Of a DNA stretch of 64,000 nucleotides, positions 52,062 through 61,200 are shown in pieces (position 1 is the stretch's first letter; each line of letters starts with the position of its first letter). The translations under genes and the position numbers were made by a program. The stretch is from Paenibacillus sp. FSL H8-0332. GTDB taxonomy: Bacteria; Bacillota; Bacilli; Paenibacillales; Paenibacillaceae. A model generated the notes under the pieces. It ran no database searches, was not told the origin of the DNA, and worked only from the letters and a program-made list of their open reading frames with translations. The DNA lies in NCBI RefSeq assembly GCF_037963835.1, contig NZ_CP150145.1, positions 5,022,001-5,086,000 on the forward strand. The letters run 5' to 3'.

Positions 52062-53748
52062 GAGCTTCTCCCTCCTTTTCAATCCGAATCCGGTAACAGG
52101 TGCCTTCGGACAGCACGGAGTCTACGGATAACCCGGAGTCTTTGCCAAAATACAAGCGCAGCCGCTGATTCACATTCCTTAGCCCCGTTCCGAGCTGTTC
52201 ATTGCTGATAATATTATCCTCGATATGGCGGCGGACCGCGCCGAGCCGTTCCTCCGTCATGCCGATTCCGTTATCCTTCACGGTAATCAGAAGATACGAA
52301 TCCACTTCTTCCGCTGTGATCGAGATAATTCCGGGCCTTAAGTTCGGTTCAATTCCATGCTTAATACAATTCTCAACGAGCGGCTGCAGAATCATCCTTG
52401 GCAACCGGTATCTGCCCGCCTCTGCCGTGACACCGAACTCGAAGGTGATTTCTTTTTTGCGCAGATGTACTATATGAAGATAATGCTCTACAAATTCCAG
52501 CTCATCCTGAAGGGAAGACTCCAGCTGTTCGATCTTGTGAATATACCGGCAGTACGAGGCCAGATGAAGCGTCATCGCGGTCACCGCCTGATAGTCTTCA
52601 ATGCTGGCTTTGCTCTGGATGAAATTCAGGCAGTTATACAGAAAATGCGGATTAATCTGCGCCTGATACTGCTTCAGCTTCGCTTCCTTGACTTCAATCT
52701 CGCCCAGCAAGACCTGTTCAATCAGAATCTGGGTATTCTCGGCCATCCGGTTAAAAGAATTGCCAAGCACCTTGAACTCATTGACCTGCAGATCGACGGC
52801 ACGGCTGGAAAAGTCGCCCCGGTCGAACCGGTCAATCGCCTTCCGTAGCATGATCACAGGCTTCTGGACCTGCTTGCGGAGCAGCAGTGTGTAGAACATA
52901 ATGCCAACCAGCACTACCAGCACCGCATACAGGAACAGCCGGTTATTGCGGTTAATCGGTTCGATATACTGGCGCTTGGGATAGGCATCAATGAAATACA
53001 AATCCAGCATGTCCGACTTCATATAGTTAATCTGATACTCTGTACGGTTCACTGTAGCGGAGATTGTGCCCCGGTTCCCGCTGATCCCAGGGCTGATCGA
53101 CTGTAACAGCTCCTGCGGAAACGCCGCCCCCGGCTGGATAAAGGCCCGCTCAGAGGCATCGTATAACAGCGGCATACCGGAGACATACTGATCCATCATT
53201 TTCACCAGATTATCCAGAGAAATCCTGACTTCAATTAACAGCGAGCTGATATGACTGCGCATGATGTTGGAGTAATATCCCTTGCCTTCCTTATCCGTGT
53301 GCAGCACCCAGCGGTTCCGCGCCTGCTCCGGGGGACTGAAGGTGCTGAAGGAGAAGGAGGAATCTGAGGATACCGTCTCTTTCTCATCCTCATAATACAG
53401 AATCACTGTATTCTTCCAGGAGGTAGAGGCCGTGTTCAGGGCCAGCTTATCGATGATGGTCAGCTTCATCTCATATTTGGAATATTGATCCCCGAACTTC
53501 AGAATATAAGGATATCCACGCACAGACTGGTCCTGTGACAAAGTAATGGTATTTGTCAGCACCTGTTCAAATTGCGTGGATAGCTGGGAGGTCATGAATT
53601 CAACCTCGTACATTTTGTTTTTTCTCAGCTCATTCTGAATGTCCTTCACGTTCAGCCGGTAGATGAGCCAAAACGCACCTACAATGATCAGCAGCATCAG
53701 CATCAGGACAAACGACAGCCACTGAAAGATAGACAGACGATATTTCAC
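52036..53748 (-). CDS. YesM-type sensor histidine kinase (system 4)
   Basis: A 570-residue kinase with a first membrane segment (FVLMLMLLIIVGAFWLIYRL), an extracellular sensor of about 230 residues, a second segment (LFLYAVLVVLVGIMFYTLLL), HAMP, the phosphoacceptor motif QINPHFLYNCLNF (His368) and ATPase boxes QPLVENCIKHG, DNGIGM and GTGLRNVNQRL. GTG at 53748 is the likely start because GGAGGAGGG lies just before it; a TTG at 53763 would overlap this site. It follows the binding-protein gene and a stem-loop. Confidence 0.9.
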   Translation of the reverse strand: MKYRLSIFQWLSFVLMLMLLIIVGAFWLIYRLNVKDIQNELRKNKMYEVEFMTSQLSTQFEQVLTNTITLSQDQSVRGYPYILKFGDQYSKYEMKLTIIDKLALNTASTSWKNTVILYYEDEKETVSSDSSFSFSTFSPPEQARNRWVLHTDKEGKGYYSNIMRSHISSLLIEVRISLDNLVKMMDQYVSGMPLLYDASERAFIQPGAAFPQELLQSISPGISGNRGTISATVNRTEYQINYMKSDMLDLYFIDAYPKRQYIEPINRNNRLFLYAVLVVLVGIMFYTLLLRKQVQKPVIMLRKAIDRFDRGDFSSRAVDLQVNEFKVLGNSFNRMAENTQILIEQVLLGEIEVKEAKLKQYQAQINPHFLYNCLNFIQSKASIEDYQAVTAMTLHLASYCRYIHKIEQLESSLQDELEFVEHYLHIVHLRKKEITFEFGVTAEAGRYRLPRMILQPLVENCIKHGIEPNLRPGIISITAEEVDSYLLITVKDNGIGMTEERLGAVRRHIEDNIISNEQLGTGLRNVNQRLRLYFGKDSGLSVDSVLSEGTCYRIRIEKEGEAHSANSAGR

Positions 53749-53766
53749 ATTGCCCTCCTCCAAATG

Positions 53767-53791
53767 AAAGGACGGCCTAGGGGCCGCCCTT
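53767..53791 (-). terminator. Intercistronic stem-loop after binding-protein gene 4
   Basis: On the minus strand AAGGGCGGCC and GGCCGTCCTT form a 10-bp stem (one G-U) around CCTA, between the binding-protein stop and the kinase start. The tail (TCATTTG) is too short for strong termination. Confidence 0.6.
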
Positions 53792-53804
53792 ATTCTTTAT
53801 ATCT

Positions 53805-55511
53805 TTATTTCTGCAGAGATTGATACCATTCATTGACCTCTGTGGTCACTTTGTCGCCGCCTGTAGTTTTCCATTTCTCTACAAAGGTATCGAATTCGTC
53901 TACCGGCGCTTTGTCATAAATAATTTTGTTCAGAATTTCCTTCTCCAGCTTCTCCAGCATATCTCCACGGGCGAGCTGAGTTTCAGTAGGTGTACCTGTG
54001 AACATCTCAGGCATTACACTGTCCTTCTGGTCGACGATGATCTTAGCTGCTAAGATCTGCTCAGGAATACGCTCGGACAGATTCTTCTCATACTGGTTAG
54101 CAGGCTCAGCACCGCCGGCCAGCTTGGCCAGTGTATTCATCATCAGGTTAGGAATAATGGCTCCATCGTAAGTCAGAGTATAACGGATCGCATCCACCCA
54201 GCCGCCTGGAATCTTATCCGTATCCTGCTCTTTCAGGACGGTTCCGTCTTCAGCGATATCATAATCGTAGCCTTTGGCGAAGCCGTTCACGAAGGTTGTG
54301 CTGTCCGGGTTGGCCCAGTTATCAAACAGATAGTTCTGGTAGACGAAGAATGCGTCTTTATGCTCCATATCCTTGTTGATCAATACAGCACCGGAGGCGA
54401 TCTTCGTGCCGTGTCTGCCAACCTTGCCATCCGGGCCTGCCGGAAGCGGATAAGCCTTATGCACTGCACCTGGAACGTTCTTCTGCAGATCCGGCAGCGG
54501 CCAGCCTGTCATCCAGTAAGGGCCGACAATGATACCGGATTTGCCTGCTGTAAAAGCTTCTGTTGCTTTGTTCTCATCATACAGACCGGATTCGGAGGAG
54601 ATATAGCCTGCCTTCATCCATTTCTGCATCGTTGCCAGACCTTCCTTCATCTCCGGCTGAACAGAACCGTAAGCGAGTTGGTTGTCCGCTGTCTTGTTCC
54701 ACTGGTTAGGCATAGCGCCGAACATCCCGAAGACCCATCCGGCTTCCGACATCCATGTGTTCAGGTTGTTTTTGAAGCCTACAGCCAGTCCCGTTGTATC
54801 CTTCTTGCCGTTGCCGTCAGGGTCCTGGTTCGTGAACGCATCCAGCACAGTTTCCAGCTCAGCCAGATTCGTCGGAGCCTTAAGGTTCAGCTTCTTCAGC
54901 CAATCCTCACGGATATACATAACCGGATCATTATTATAAGCGTTTTCCAGAATCGGGATACCCATACGCTTGCCGTCTCTCATGTAGGGATTCCATACGG
55001 TTGGCTCTTCGGCCATCGCTTTTTTGTAGATATCGGAAGCATATTTGTCGAACAATTCGCCCGCATCGGTGAACTGGCCGCTGTCAATCAGATCGGAGAT
55101 CAGGGAAGGACTGCCACGGAAAGAGATGATGTCCGGCATTTTCTCACCTGAGGTCAGCATCAGGCGCAGCTTGGTTTCATAGGCGTTGTTCTGGTCACTT
55201 ACGGTCCAGAGATACTTGATGTCAATGCCCAGCGTATCCTTGGCCCATTTGGTGTGCACGTTATTTTCAATATTTTCGCCATTCTTGAATTTCAGGCTGC
55301 TTGCGATGGGAAATACCGTTGAAATGGTTACCGGTTCTGTATATTTGCCATTCTCAAAGGGAGCCGAATACATAGCGTCTTCGCTTGCTGCCGGCTTGTT
55401 GTCCCCTTCTGCCTTCTTGTTGTCAGCATTTCCGCCGCATCCGGCCAGCAAGCTGCCCAGCATGACTGTGGATAACACTGCCGCCGCAGAGAATTTCATT
55501 TTCTTTATCAT
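53805..55511 (-). CDS. ABC sugar-binding lipoprotein (system 4)
   Basis: A 568-residue LplA-type binding protein with lipobox GSLLAGCGGN and typical segments (KYTEPVTISTVFPIASS, RMGIPILENAYNNDPVMYIREDWLKKL, IIVGPYWMTGWPLPDL). This longer form is known from aldouronate and xylo-oligosaccharide uptake clusters of paenibacilli. It follows the two permease genes and precedes kinase and regulator, a different order from systems 1 and 2. With the GH10 xylanase upstream, xylan fragments are the probable ligand. Confidence 0.88.
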   Translation of the reverse strand: MIKKMKFSAAAVLSTVMLGSLLAGCGGNADNKKAEGDNKPAASEDAMYSAPFENGKYTEPVTISTVFPIASSLKFKNGENIENNVHTKWAKDTLGIDIKYLWTVSDQNNAYETKLRLMLTSGEKMPDIISFRGSPSLISDLIDSGQFTDAGELFDKYASDIYKKAMAEEPTVWNPYMRDGKRMGIPILENAYNNDPVMYIREDWLKKLNLKAPTNLAELETVLDAFTNQDPDGNGKKDTTGLAVGFKNNLNTWMSEAGWVFGMFGAMPNQWNKTADNQLAYGSVQPEMKEGLATMQKWMKAGYISSESGLYDENKATEAFTAGKSGIIVGPYWMTGWPLPDLQKNVPGAVHKAYPLPAGPDGKVGRHGTKIASGAVLINKDMEHKDAFFVYQNYLFDNWANPDSTTFVNGFAKGYDYDIAEDGTVLKEQDTDKIPGGWVDAIRYTLTYDGAIIPNLMMNTLAKLAGGAEPANQYEKNLSERIPEQILAAKIIVDQKDSVMPEMFTGTPTETQLARGDMLEKLEKEILNKIIYDKAPVDEFDTFVEKWKTTGGDKVTTEVNEWYQSLQK

Positions 55512-55615
55512 TTAATCTTGCACCCCTTTAATTAAAATTTAATCATATTAATTATATGAGTCAATCTTTTTTCGCTTCCAGCGCGTGCATCACCCCCTTT
55601 AAGTAGGAAGGACGG

Positions 55616-56494
55616 CTATTCCTTAACCGCCCCGAGGACAATTCCCTTCACGAAGAAACGCTGCAGGAATGGATACACGATGAGGATCGGTGCCATCCCG
55701 ATGAAGATCTGAGCGGCTTTGACCGTTCTTTGCGAGATATTCTCCAGATCCTCCGGCCGTACGGTCACCTTACTGAAGTCCTGCTGGACAATGACCGACT
55801 GCAGGAAGGTCGCCAGCGGATAGTTGCGGTGATCCGTCATATACAGCAGTCCGTCGAACCAGGAGTTCCAGTGACCGACAATCGTGAACAGTGACAGTGT
55901 CGCAATGGCCGGCATGGATACCGGGAGATACACGCTGAACAGTGTTCTGAAATGACCTGCGCCGTCGATGAAGGCGGCTTCTTCCATTTCTTTGGGCACG
56001 GCCCGGAAGAAGTTAAGCAGCAGAATGATATTCCATACCGAGACGGCACCCGGCAGAATCAGTACCCATAAGGAGTTCATCAGGTGCAGCTTCTGGATCA
56101 GAATGTACATCGGCACCAGACCGCCGCTGAACAGCATGGTGAAGACCAGCAGCCAGATATACATGTTCCGGCGTCTGAACCGGGCGTTCTCTTTGGACAG
56201 CGCATAGGCGGCCAGAATGACTATTCCCATGCTAAACAGAGTGCCCAGCACCGTGCGCTGCAGCGTCACCCAGATGGACCGGATGAAATTCTCGTTGGCG
56301 ACGGTCTTGGTATATGCGTCCACTGTGAAATCTACCGGCCACAGACCCACCAGATTGGCATTGGCTGCCGATTTCCCGCTGAACGATACAGCAAGCACGT
56401 GAATCAGCGGGACAACACACATGATCGAAACTGCGATCATCAGGATATAGTTGAACACGGTGAAGATGCGGTAAGGTTTTGTTTTATGATACAT
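55616..56494 (-). CDS. ABC sugar permease, YtcP/LplC type (system 4)
   Basis: A 292-residue six-segment permease. The coupling motif is EMEEAAFIDGAGHFRTLFSVYLPVS and the C-terminus QRFFVKGIVLGAVKE. It lies 18 bases behind the LplB-type partner and 104 before the binding-protein gene. Confidence 0.9.
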   Translation of the reverse strand: MYHKTKPYRIFTVFNYILMIAVSIMCVVPLIHVLAVSFSGKSAANANLVGLWPVDFTVDAYTKTVANENFIRSIWVTLQRTVLGTLFSMGIVILAAYALSKENARFRRRNMYIWLLVFTMLFSGGLVPMYILIQKLHLMNSLWVLILPGAVSVWNIILLLNFFRAVPKEMEEAAFIDGAGHFRTLFSVYLPVSMPAIATLSLFTIVGHWNSWFDGLLYMTDHRNYPLATFLQSVIVQQDFSKVTVRPEDLENISQRTVKAAQIFIGMAPILIVYPFLQRFFVKGIVLGAVKE

Positions 56495-56512
56495 GCCCTA
56501 TTAGCCTCCATT

Positions 56513-57481
56513 CTAGAAAATACGGTAGTTAGCAAATTTATACGAAAGGCGGTAAGCTGTTACGATCAAGACAAAGCTGACAACGGATTTGAACAATCCG
56601 ACCGCTGTGGAGAAGCTGAACTTACCGTCAACAATTCCTAGTCTGTAGACAAATGTATCGATGATGTCCCCTTTATCGAAGACAAGCGCGTTATACAGGT
56701 TGAAGATCTGATCAAAGCCTCCGTTAAGCACGTTACCAAGCGCCAGTGTTCCTACCACAATGGTAATCGGCAACATGGCCGGCATCGTAATAGACCATGT
56801 TTGCTGCCAGCGTCCTGCTCCGTCTACCTCAGCAGCTTCATAAAGTGCCGGGTTAATTCCCGCCAGGGAGGCCAGGAAGACGATGGTGTTGAAGCCGAAC
56901 TCTTTCCAGACATCACTCACTACAACGACAAACCGGAACCAGTTCCCGTCACCCAGGAAGAAGATCGGCTGGATGCCGAATACACTGACCAGCACCTGGT
57001 TGATCAGGCCGCCGTCTCTGGCCAGCAGGTCGGAGAGGATACCGCCCAGGATCACCCATGACAGGAAGTGGGGCATATAGACAATGGTTTGTACCATTTT
57101 TTTGAATGCCATCTTGCGGATCTCATTCAGCAGCAGTGCGAATAAGAAGGGAACGATCAGGTTAGCGATCATTTTCAGACCGGCAATAATCAGTGTGTTC
57201 CAGATGATCTGAACGTTCTCGGGAATACTGAACAGATATTCAAAATGCTCCAGCCCCACCCACTTGGAGGCATTGAACCCTAAGCCCGGCTTGTAATTCT
57301 TGAAGGCAATCGCAAGGCCTGTCATTGGAATGTAGGCGAAGATCAAGGTAAGGATCAATGCCGGCAGAACCATCAGATCGAGACTAATCGTCGATTTCCA
57401 TTTCGATTTTTTTCGGGGACTCCCCGCATTTACATCCAGTTTCTCGCCTTTTACGCTGGCTGGCGTAACCAAGTTTTTCAT
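56513..57481 (-). CDS. ABC sugar permease, LplB type (system 4)
   Basis: A 322-residue permease with a long polar N-terminus and six hydrophobic segments. Key motifs are FAYIPMTGLAIAFKNYKPG and the coupling loop LYEAAEVDGAGRWQQTWSITMP. It is the first gene of ABC system 4. Upstream are a weak cre-like box (57509-57522) and the 16-bp motif shared with the xylanase gene (57584-57599). Confidence 0.9.
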   Translation of the reverse strand: MKNLVTPASVKGEKLDVNAGSPRKKSKWKSTISLDLMVLPALILTLIFAYIPMTGLAIAFKNYKPGLGFNASKWVGLEHFEYLFSIPENVQIIWNTLIIAGLKMIANLIVPFLFALLLNEIRKMAFKKMVQTIVYMPHFLSWVILGGILSDLLARDGGLINQVLVSVFGIQPIFFLGDGNWFRFVVVVSDVWKEFGFNTIVFLASLAGINPALYEAAEVDGAGRWQQTWSITMPAMLPITIVVGTLALGNVLNGGFDQIFNLYNALVFDKGDIIDTFVYRLGIVDGKFSFSTAVGLFKSVVSFVLIVTAYRLSYKFANYRIF

Positions 57482-57583
57482 GCTTCTGCTCCCCTTTGCT
57501 GGTCAACGTGTATCCGTTTACTTTGTTTATAAATTAATAATACCTAGCCGGACATGACAGATACATGATAAATACAAAGCATC

Positions 57584-57599
57584 GATAACAAAATGATAA
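57584..57599. promoter_or_regulatory. 16-bp motif, copy A (ABC system 4)
   Basis: GATAACAAAATGATAA lies 103 bases upstream of the first permease start. The identical 16 bases occur at 62715-62730 upstream of the xylanase gene in the same orientation relative to the gene. It is a candidate binding site of the AraC-type regulator encoded at 50454. Confidence 0.6.
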
Positions 57600-57907
57600 C
57601 TATGTTAAGCGGGGTCAAGGTTACTACAAAAGGACAATCCGTTACGGACATGACATCGTGGATTCTAGCTTAGAATAGGTTCAAACAACTTCAAACAGCA
57701 ATGAGAAACTTCGGCAACTCTGAGGTACCCCGGCAACATCGAGTAACTTCCAGTTGTGCCGCCGTCCAAACGATGGTTGCACAGCCTACTACAGAATTAG
57801 TTGGAAAAATGTATCTTAATTTAGCCGGTTTGGAGCTTTTGAGGAAATTAGGTGGATTTATGCTATTTATTTTTGTGAAATTCTTCTTTTTGTTCCGACC
57901 CCGGCGT

Positions 57908-58009
57908 AACAAGTGCCTTTTTTCCACCTATTGTCTGGCCGGGTCTCTTCCGCGCGCGAACAAGTGCCCAAAATCCCACTATTTCCTGACGCAGAAGTCA
58001 GACTACGCG
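57908..58009 (+). repeat. 51-nt repeat, two units (array 6)
   Basis: AACAAGTGCC recurs at 57908 and 57959, exactly 51 bases apart; the remainder of the two units is diverged. It lies in the gap downstream of the xylanase gene. Confidence 0.55.
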
Positions 58010-58220
58010 GGCAATGCAGATAAAACAGTCCCCCAAAGCAGACATCGCAGGCATGTTACTCCCATCACTAACATCCACCCGCTCCAGGCACTACTCTCCA
58101 ATCATCAATGTCCAACCGCTCCAAGCGGCTCACTCTCCCCATTGACATCCACTCGTTCATACCGACACTCTCCATCCTTCGATTGTCCTCCCACATGGTA
58201 CGCTCCCTCTATCCCAATAC

Positions 58221-58260
58221 AAAAAGCAGCGGGTCCCCCTTATCGGGAGAACCGCTGCTC
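58221..58260 (-). terminator. Terminator of GH10 xylanase gene
   Basis: On the minus strand AGCAGCGGTTCTCCC pairs with GGGGGACCCGCTGCT and is followed by TTTTTG, 30 bases after the stop codon. Confidence 0.85.
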
Positions 58261-58290
58261 GATGAATGCTATATACTCGCGGACATGAAT

Positions 58291-61200
58291 CTACTGATTG
58301 AGGCTGATTATCCGGTACACTACCACAGCAGCCTGTTCCTTGGTCATCTGGGCCTTCGGCAGGAAGTTGCCGCTGCGCGCGCCTTGGATGACTCCGGCAG
58401 CCCGCAGCTTCTCAATAGCGCCTGAAGCTTCCGCGCTCAACTGGTTCAGATCTTTGAAGCTTTGAACAGCAGCGGAATCGCCCTTCAGCATGATCTGCTC
58501 CAGCTGGACGAGCCGGTTCAACATGACCGCCATTTCTTGACGGCTGAGTGTATCGTTGGGACTGTAAAGTCCGTCCGCTCTACCTTTTACAATGCCTAAA
58601 GCTCCAGCAATGTGGATAGCCTCGGCATATGGGGAATTCGTACCGACATCCTTGAAGCCTGGAGCGGCTGCGGCAGCTTGAAGGTCAAAAGCATCGACCA
58701 GCAGCTGGGCAAATTCCGCCCGGTTCATCAATACCCCCGTCTCATAGGAAGCCTCTGCTCCCAGAGGAAGTATTCCTTTTGCAACCAGAGCTTCAACGCT
58801 CTCGGCAGCCCAGTTGCTGCCCTTGTGATCCGGCAGCTTCACTGTTGCAGCTGCATATTGTCCAAACTCCTTGGTCTTAAAGGAGACATAGCCTGTAGCC
58901 GGATCATATTGACGATCCTTCACAACTGCAAGCTTGCCATTCTCCAGCACCCGGTAGACCGCAAGCTGGTGCGCCCGCTCGCCTGACTTAAGCTCATAAG
59001 GCAGCAGCAGGGTAAGCGCAGCAGCGTCAACCGCTGTAATCTTGGCTCCATGGATAGCAAGCGAGAAGTCAAGTACTGCCGCTCCATCCAAGCGGGTCTT
59101 CACCGCTGCCGGCCAGCCGTCCTGGCCCACACGCTTCACGTGAAGCTGAAGAACATCCCCGGCCTGCGTATCCTGCAATTTCAGCAGCTGTGTGTTCAGG
59201 CTCAGCACTGCCCCGAAGCTGCTCTCCATTTGAATCTCCTTAATCTTCGGCTGTGCGGCCAGACTCTGCAGCGGAAGCTTAAGCTGCAGCGCTGCGGCTC
59301 CAGAGGCAGGCTTAACGGCAATCTTCAGAATGCCGCTGTCCAGCGACTGAAGCACGGCCTGACTTACTGCATCCGGCGTGAGATCAACATTCAGCATTCC
59401 AGCCTTATCCGGGGATGGCTGAACGGTAAGCTTGCCGTCCGTGAAGACCGCTGCCGGAGCAGGTGACTTCACAGATGGTGCAGAGCCAGGCGATGGAGAC
59501 GAAGAAGTGCTATCTGTAGGGGTTGGCGGTGCCGCCTCAGGCGCCACAAAGGTCAAAATCCCGAAATTGGAGGTATCCCGCCACGTATCCTCGCCCCTGT
59601 CATTCCATTTACTCGTACTGCGGGTGCCATCGCCCCGATCATCATTGATCTGGAGATCAAGCCCGATAGAGCTTCCCGCCAATGCCTTGATGGTGCCGAA
59701 ATTTATCTTAGCTTCGACGCGGTACCCGGTGTCCGTATGGACCACAGCGCTGGTCAATCTGCTGTCCGAGGCTCCTCCGCCAAAGGAGGCCACATTATTA
59801 ATATTAATCCGGTATTGGCCGTCATCTCCCTCATAATACGGGGTTCTGCTGAAATTCTCATCGATGAAGATCTCCACGGAATCCTGGTCCCATGGATTCG
59901 CGGCATCCGCCTTCAGCAAGGCGTCCTTCACATCTACGATCAGATAGAGGCTGTCCTCCGTCCACATCGATCTGGCTTCTGCGGTGGTGCTGTAAGGCGC
60001 GGCAGACATTTTCACCTGAAAAGGCTTCGCCTTCTCCCACTGCGCATCCATCTGTCCGTCAATCTTCACCTGACCCTTCAGCGATTCCGCTGAATTAGGC
60101 ATTGCAGAGAGCCTGAGAACCCCGTAATGGCTGGTGTCTGTGTCCTGGGACCGGCTTCTGTCATTCCAGTAGGCAGGAACAGCACCCGCAGCACCGGCAT
60201 CACTGACACGGATATCGAGACCCAGCTCCGCACCTGCGGCACCCTTGACGGTTACGAGCGGAATTCGCGCTTCAATGATATAACCGACCTCACGTTCTGT
60301 GCTGGTGAAGCTGACTCCCTCGGTCCCGGGGCCCGAACGCGGCAAGCTGATCTTGCGGTCATCCGGCTGATAGGCCGTGGTCTTCCCATTGTTCTCATCC
60401 AGGAAAAGCTCAACCTTGTCTTCCCCGTTCAGACTTGCATCGGTAACGTCTACCTTCACATACAGGTTATCTGTATCCCAGAGCGTATGAACCTTGGCCG
60501 TTACTGTACTGCCCTGTTCCAGTGAAATCCCTGCTGTTTTACTCCACAGGGCTTTCCCGGCTGCGCCTGCCTGAGGCGTACCCTCAAGCGCCACGGCTAC
60601 ATTGTGAATGGCCGGCAGCTTGGACGGGTCCACCGCCCCCCAGAAAGCAGGCTTCGCCTTCAGCTGCTCATCGAACAGCATGGCATGGTTGTTGTAGCTT
60701 TTCTCATCCTGCACGCCCCAAATGGAGACCGAGGAAATCGTGTCCTTGTACTTCTTGTAGAGCTCAAACAGATCATTATAGCGTTTGCCCTGCCGCGCAG
60801 CGATATCTGCTGGCAGCGGAGCAGAAGGGCTGATGCCCGAATCTACGTCCAGCTCAGTGATTTGAATGTCCAGATCAAGCTGCGAGAATTGCTGAATCGT
60901 CTTTTCAATCTCCGAAATGGAGGGGGAGAACAGTCCGTGATGAGACTGGAGGCCCACGCCGTCAATCAGCTTCTTCGCCTTGAGCGTCTTCAGCAGCTTG
61001 TAGATATGCTCACGCTTTTCCGGTACCTCTGTGTAATAATCATTGTAATAGAGCTTCGCTTCCGGGTCCGCCGCACGGGCGAATTCGAACGCCTTCTCGA
61101 TATAATCCGGGCCGATCAGGGTGTACCAAGGTGTTATTCTCATGCCATCCGGACCGCCGCCATTGTCGGCAATCGCTTCGTTCACTACATCCCAGGCATA

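Larger units (their letters stand above)
57482..58290. other. Intergenic region between ABC system 4 and GH10
   Basis: The right part of the ABC promoter region (57482-57660) holds the 16-bp motif. From 57690 to 57860 is an open stretch in both strands that lacks a ribosome binding site and looks like a non-coding repeat remnant. Array 6 (57908-58009) and the GH10 terminator (58221-58260) follow. The 195-codon plus-strand frame across it has no protein character. Confidence 0.5.

Noticed and set aside
57701..58288. 195-codon plus-strand frame
   Set aside because: No ribosome binding site, low-complexity composition, and it runs through array 6 and the xylanase terminator.
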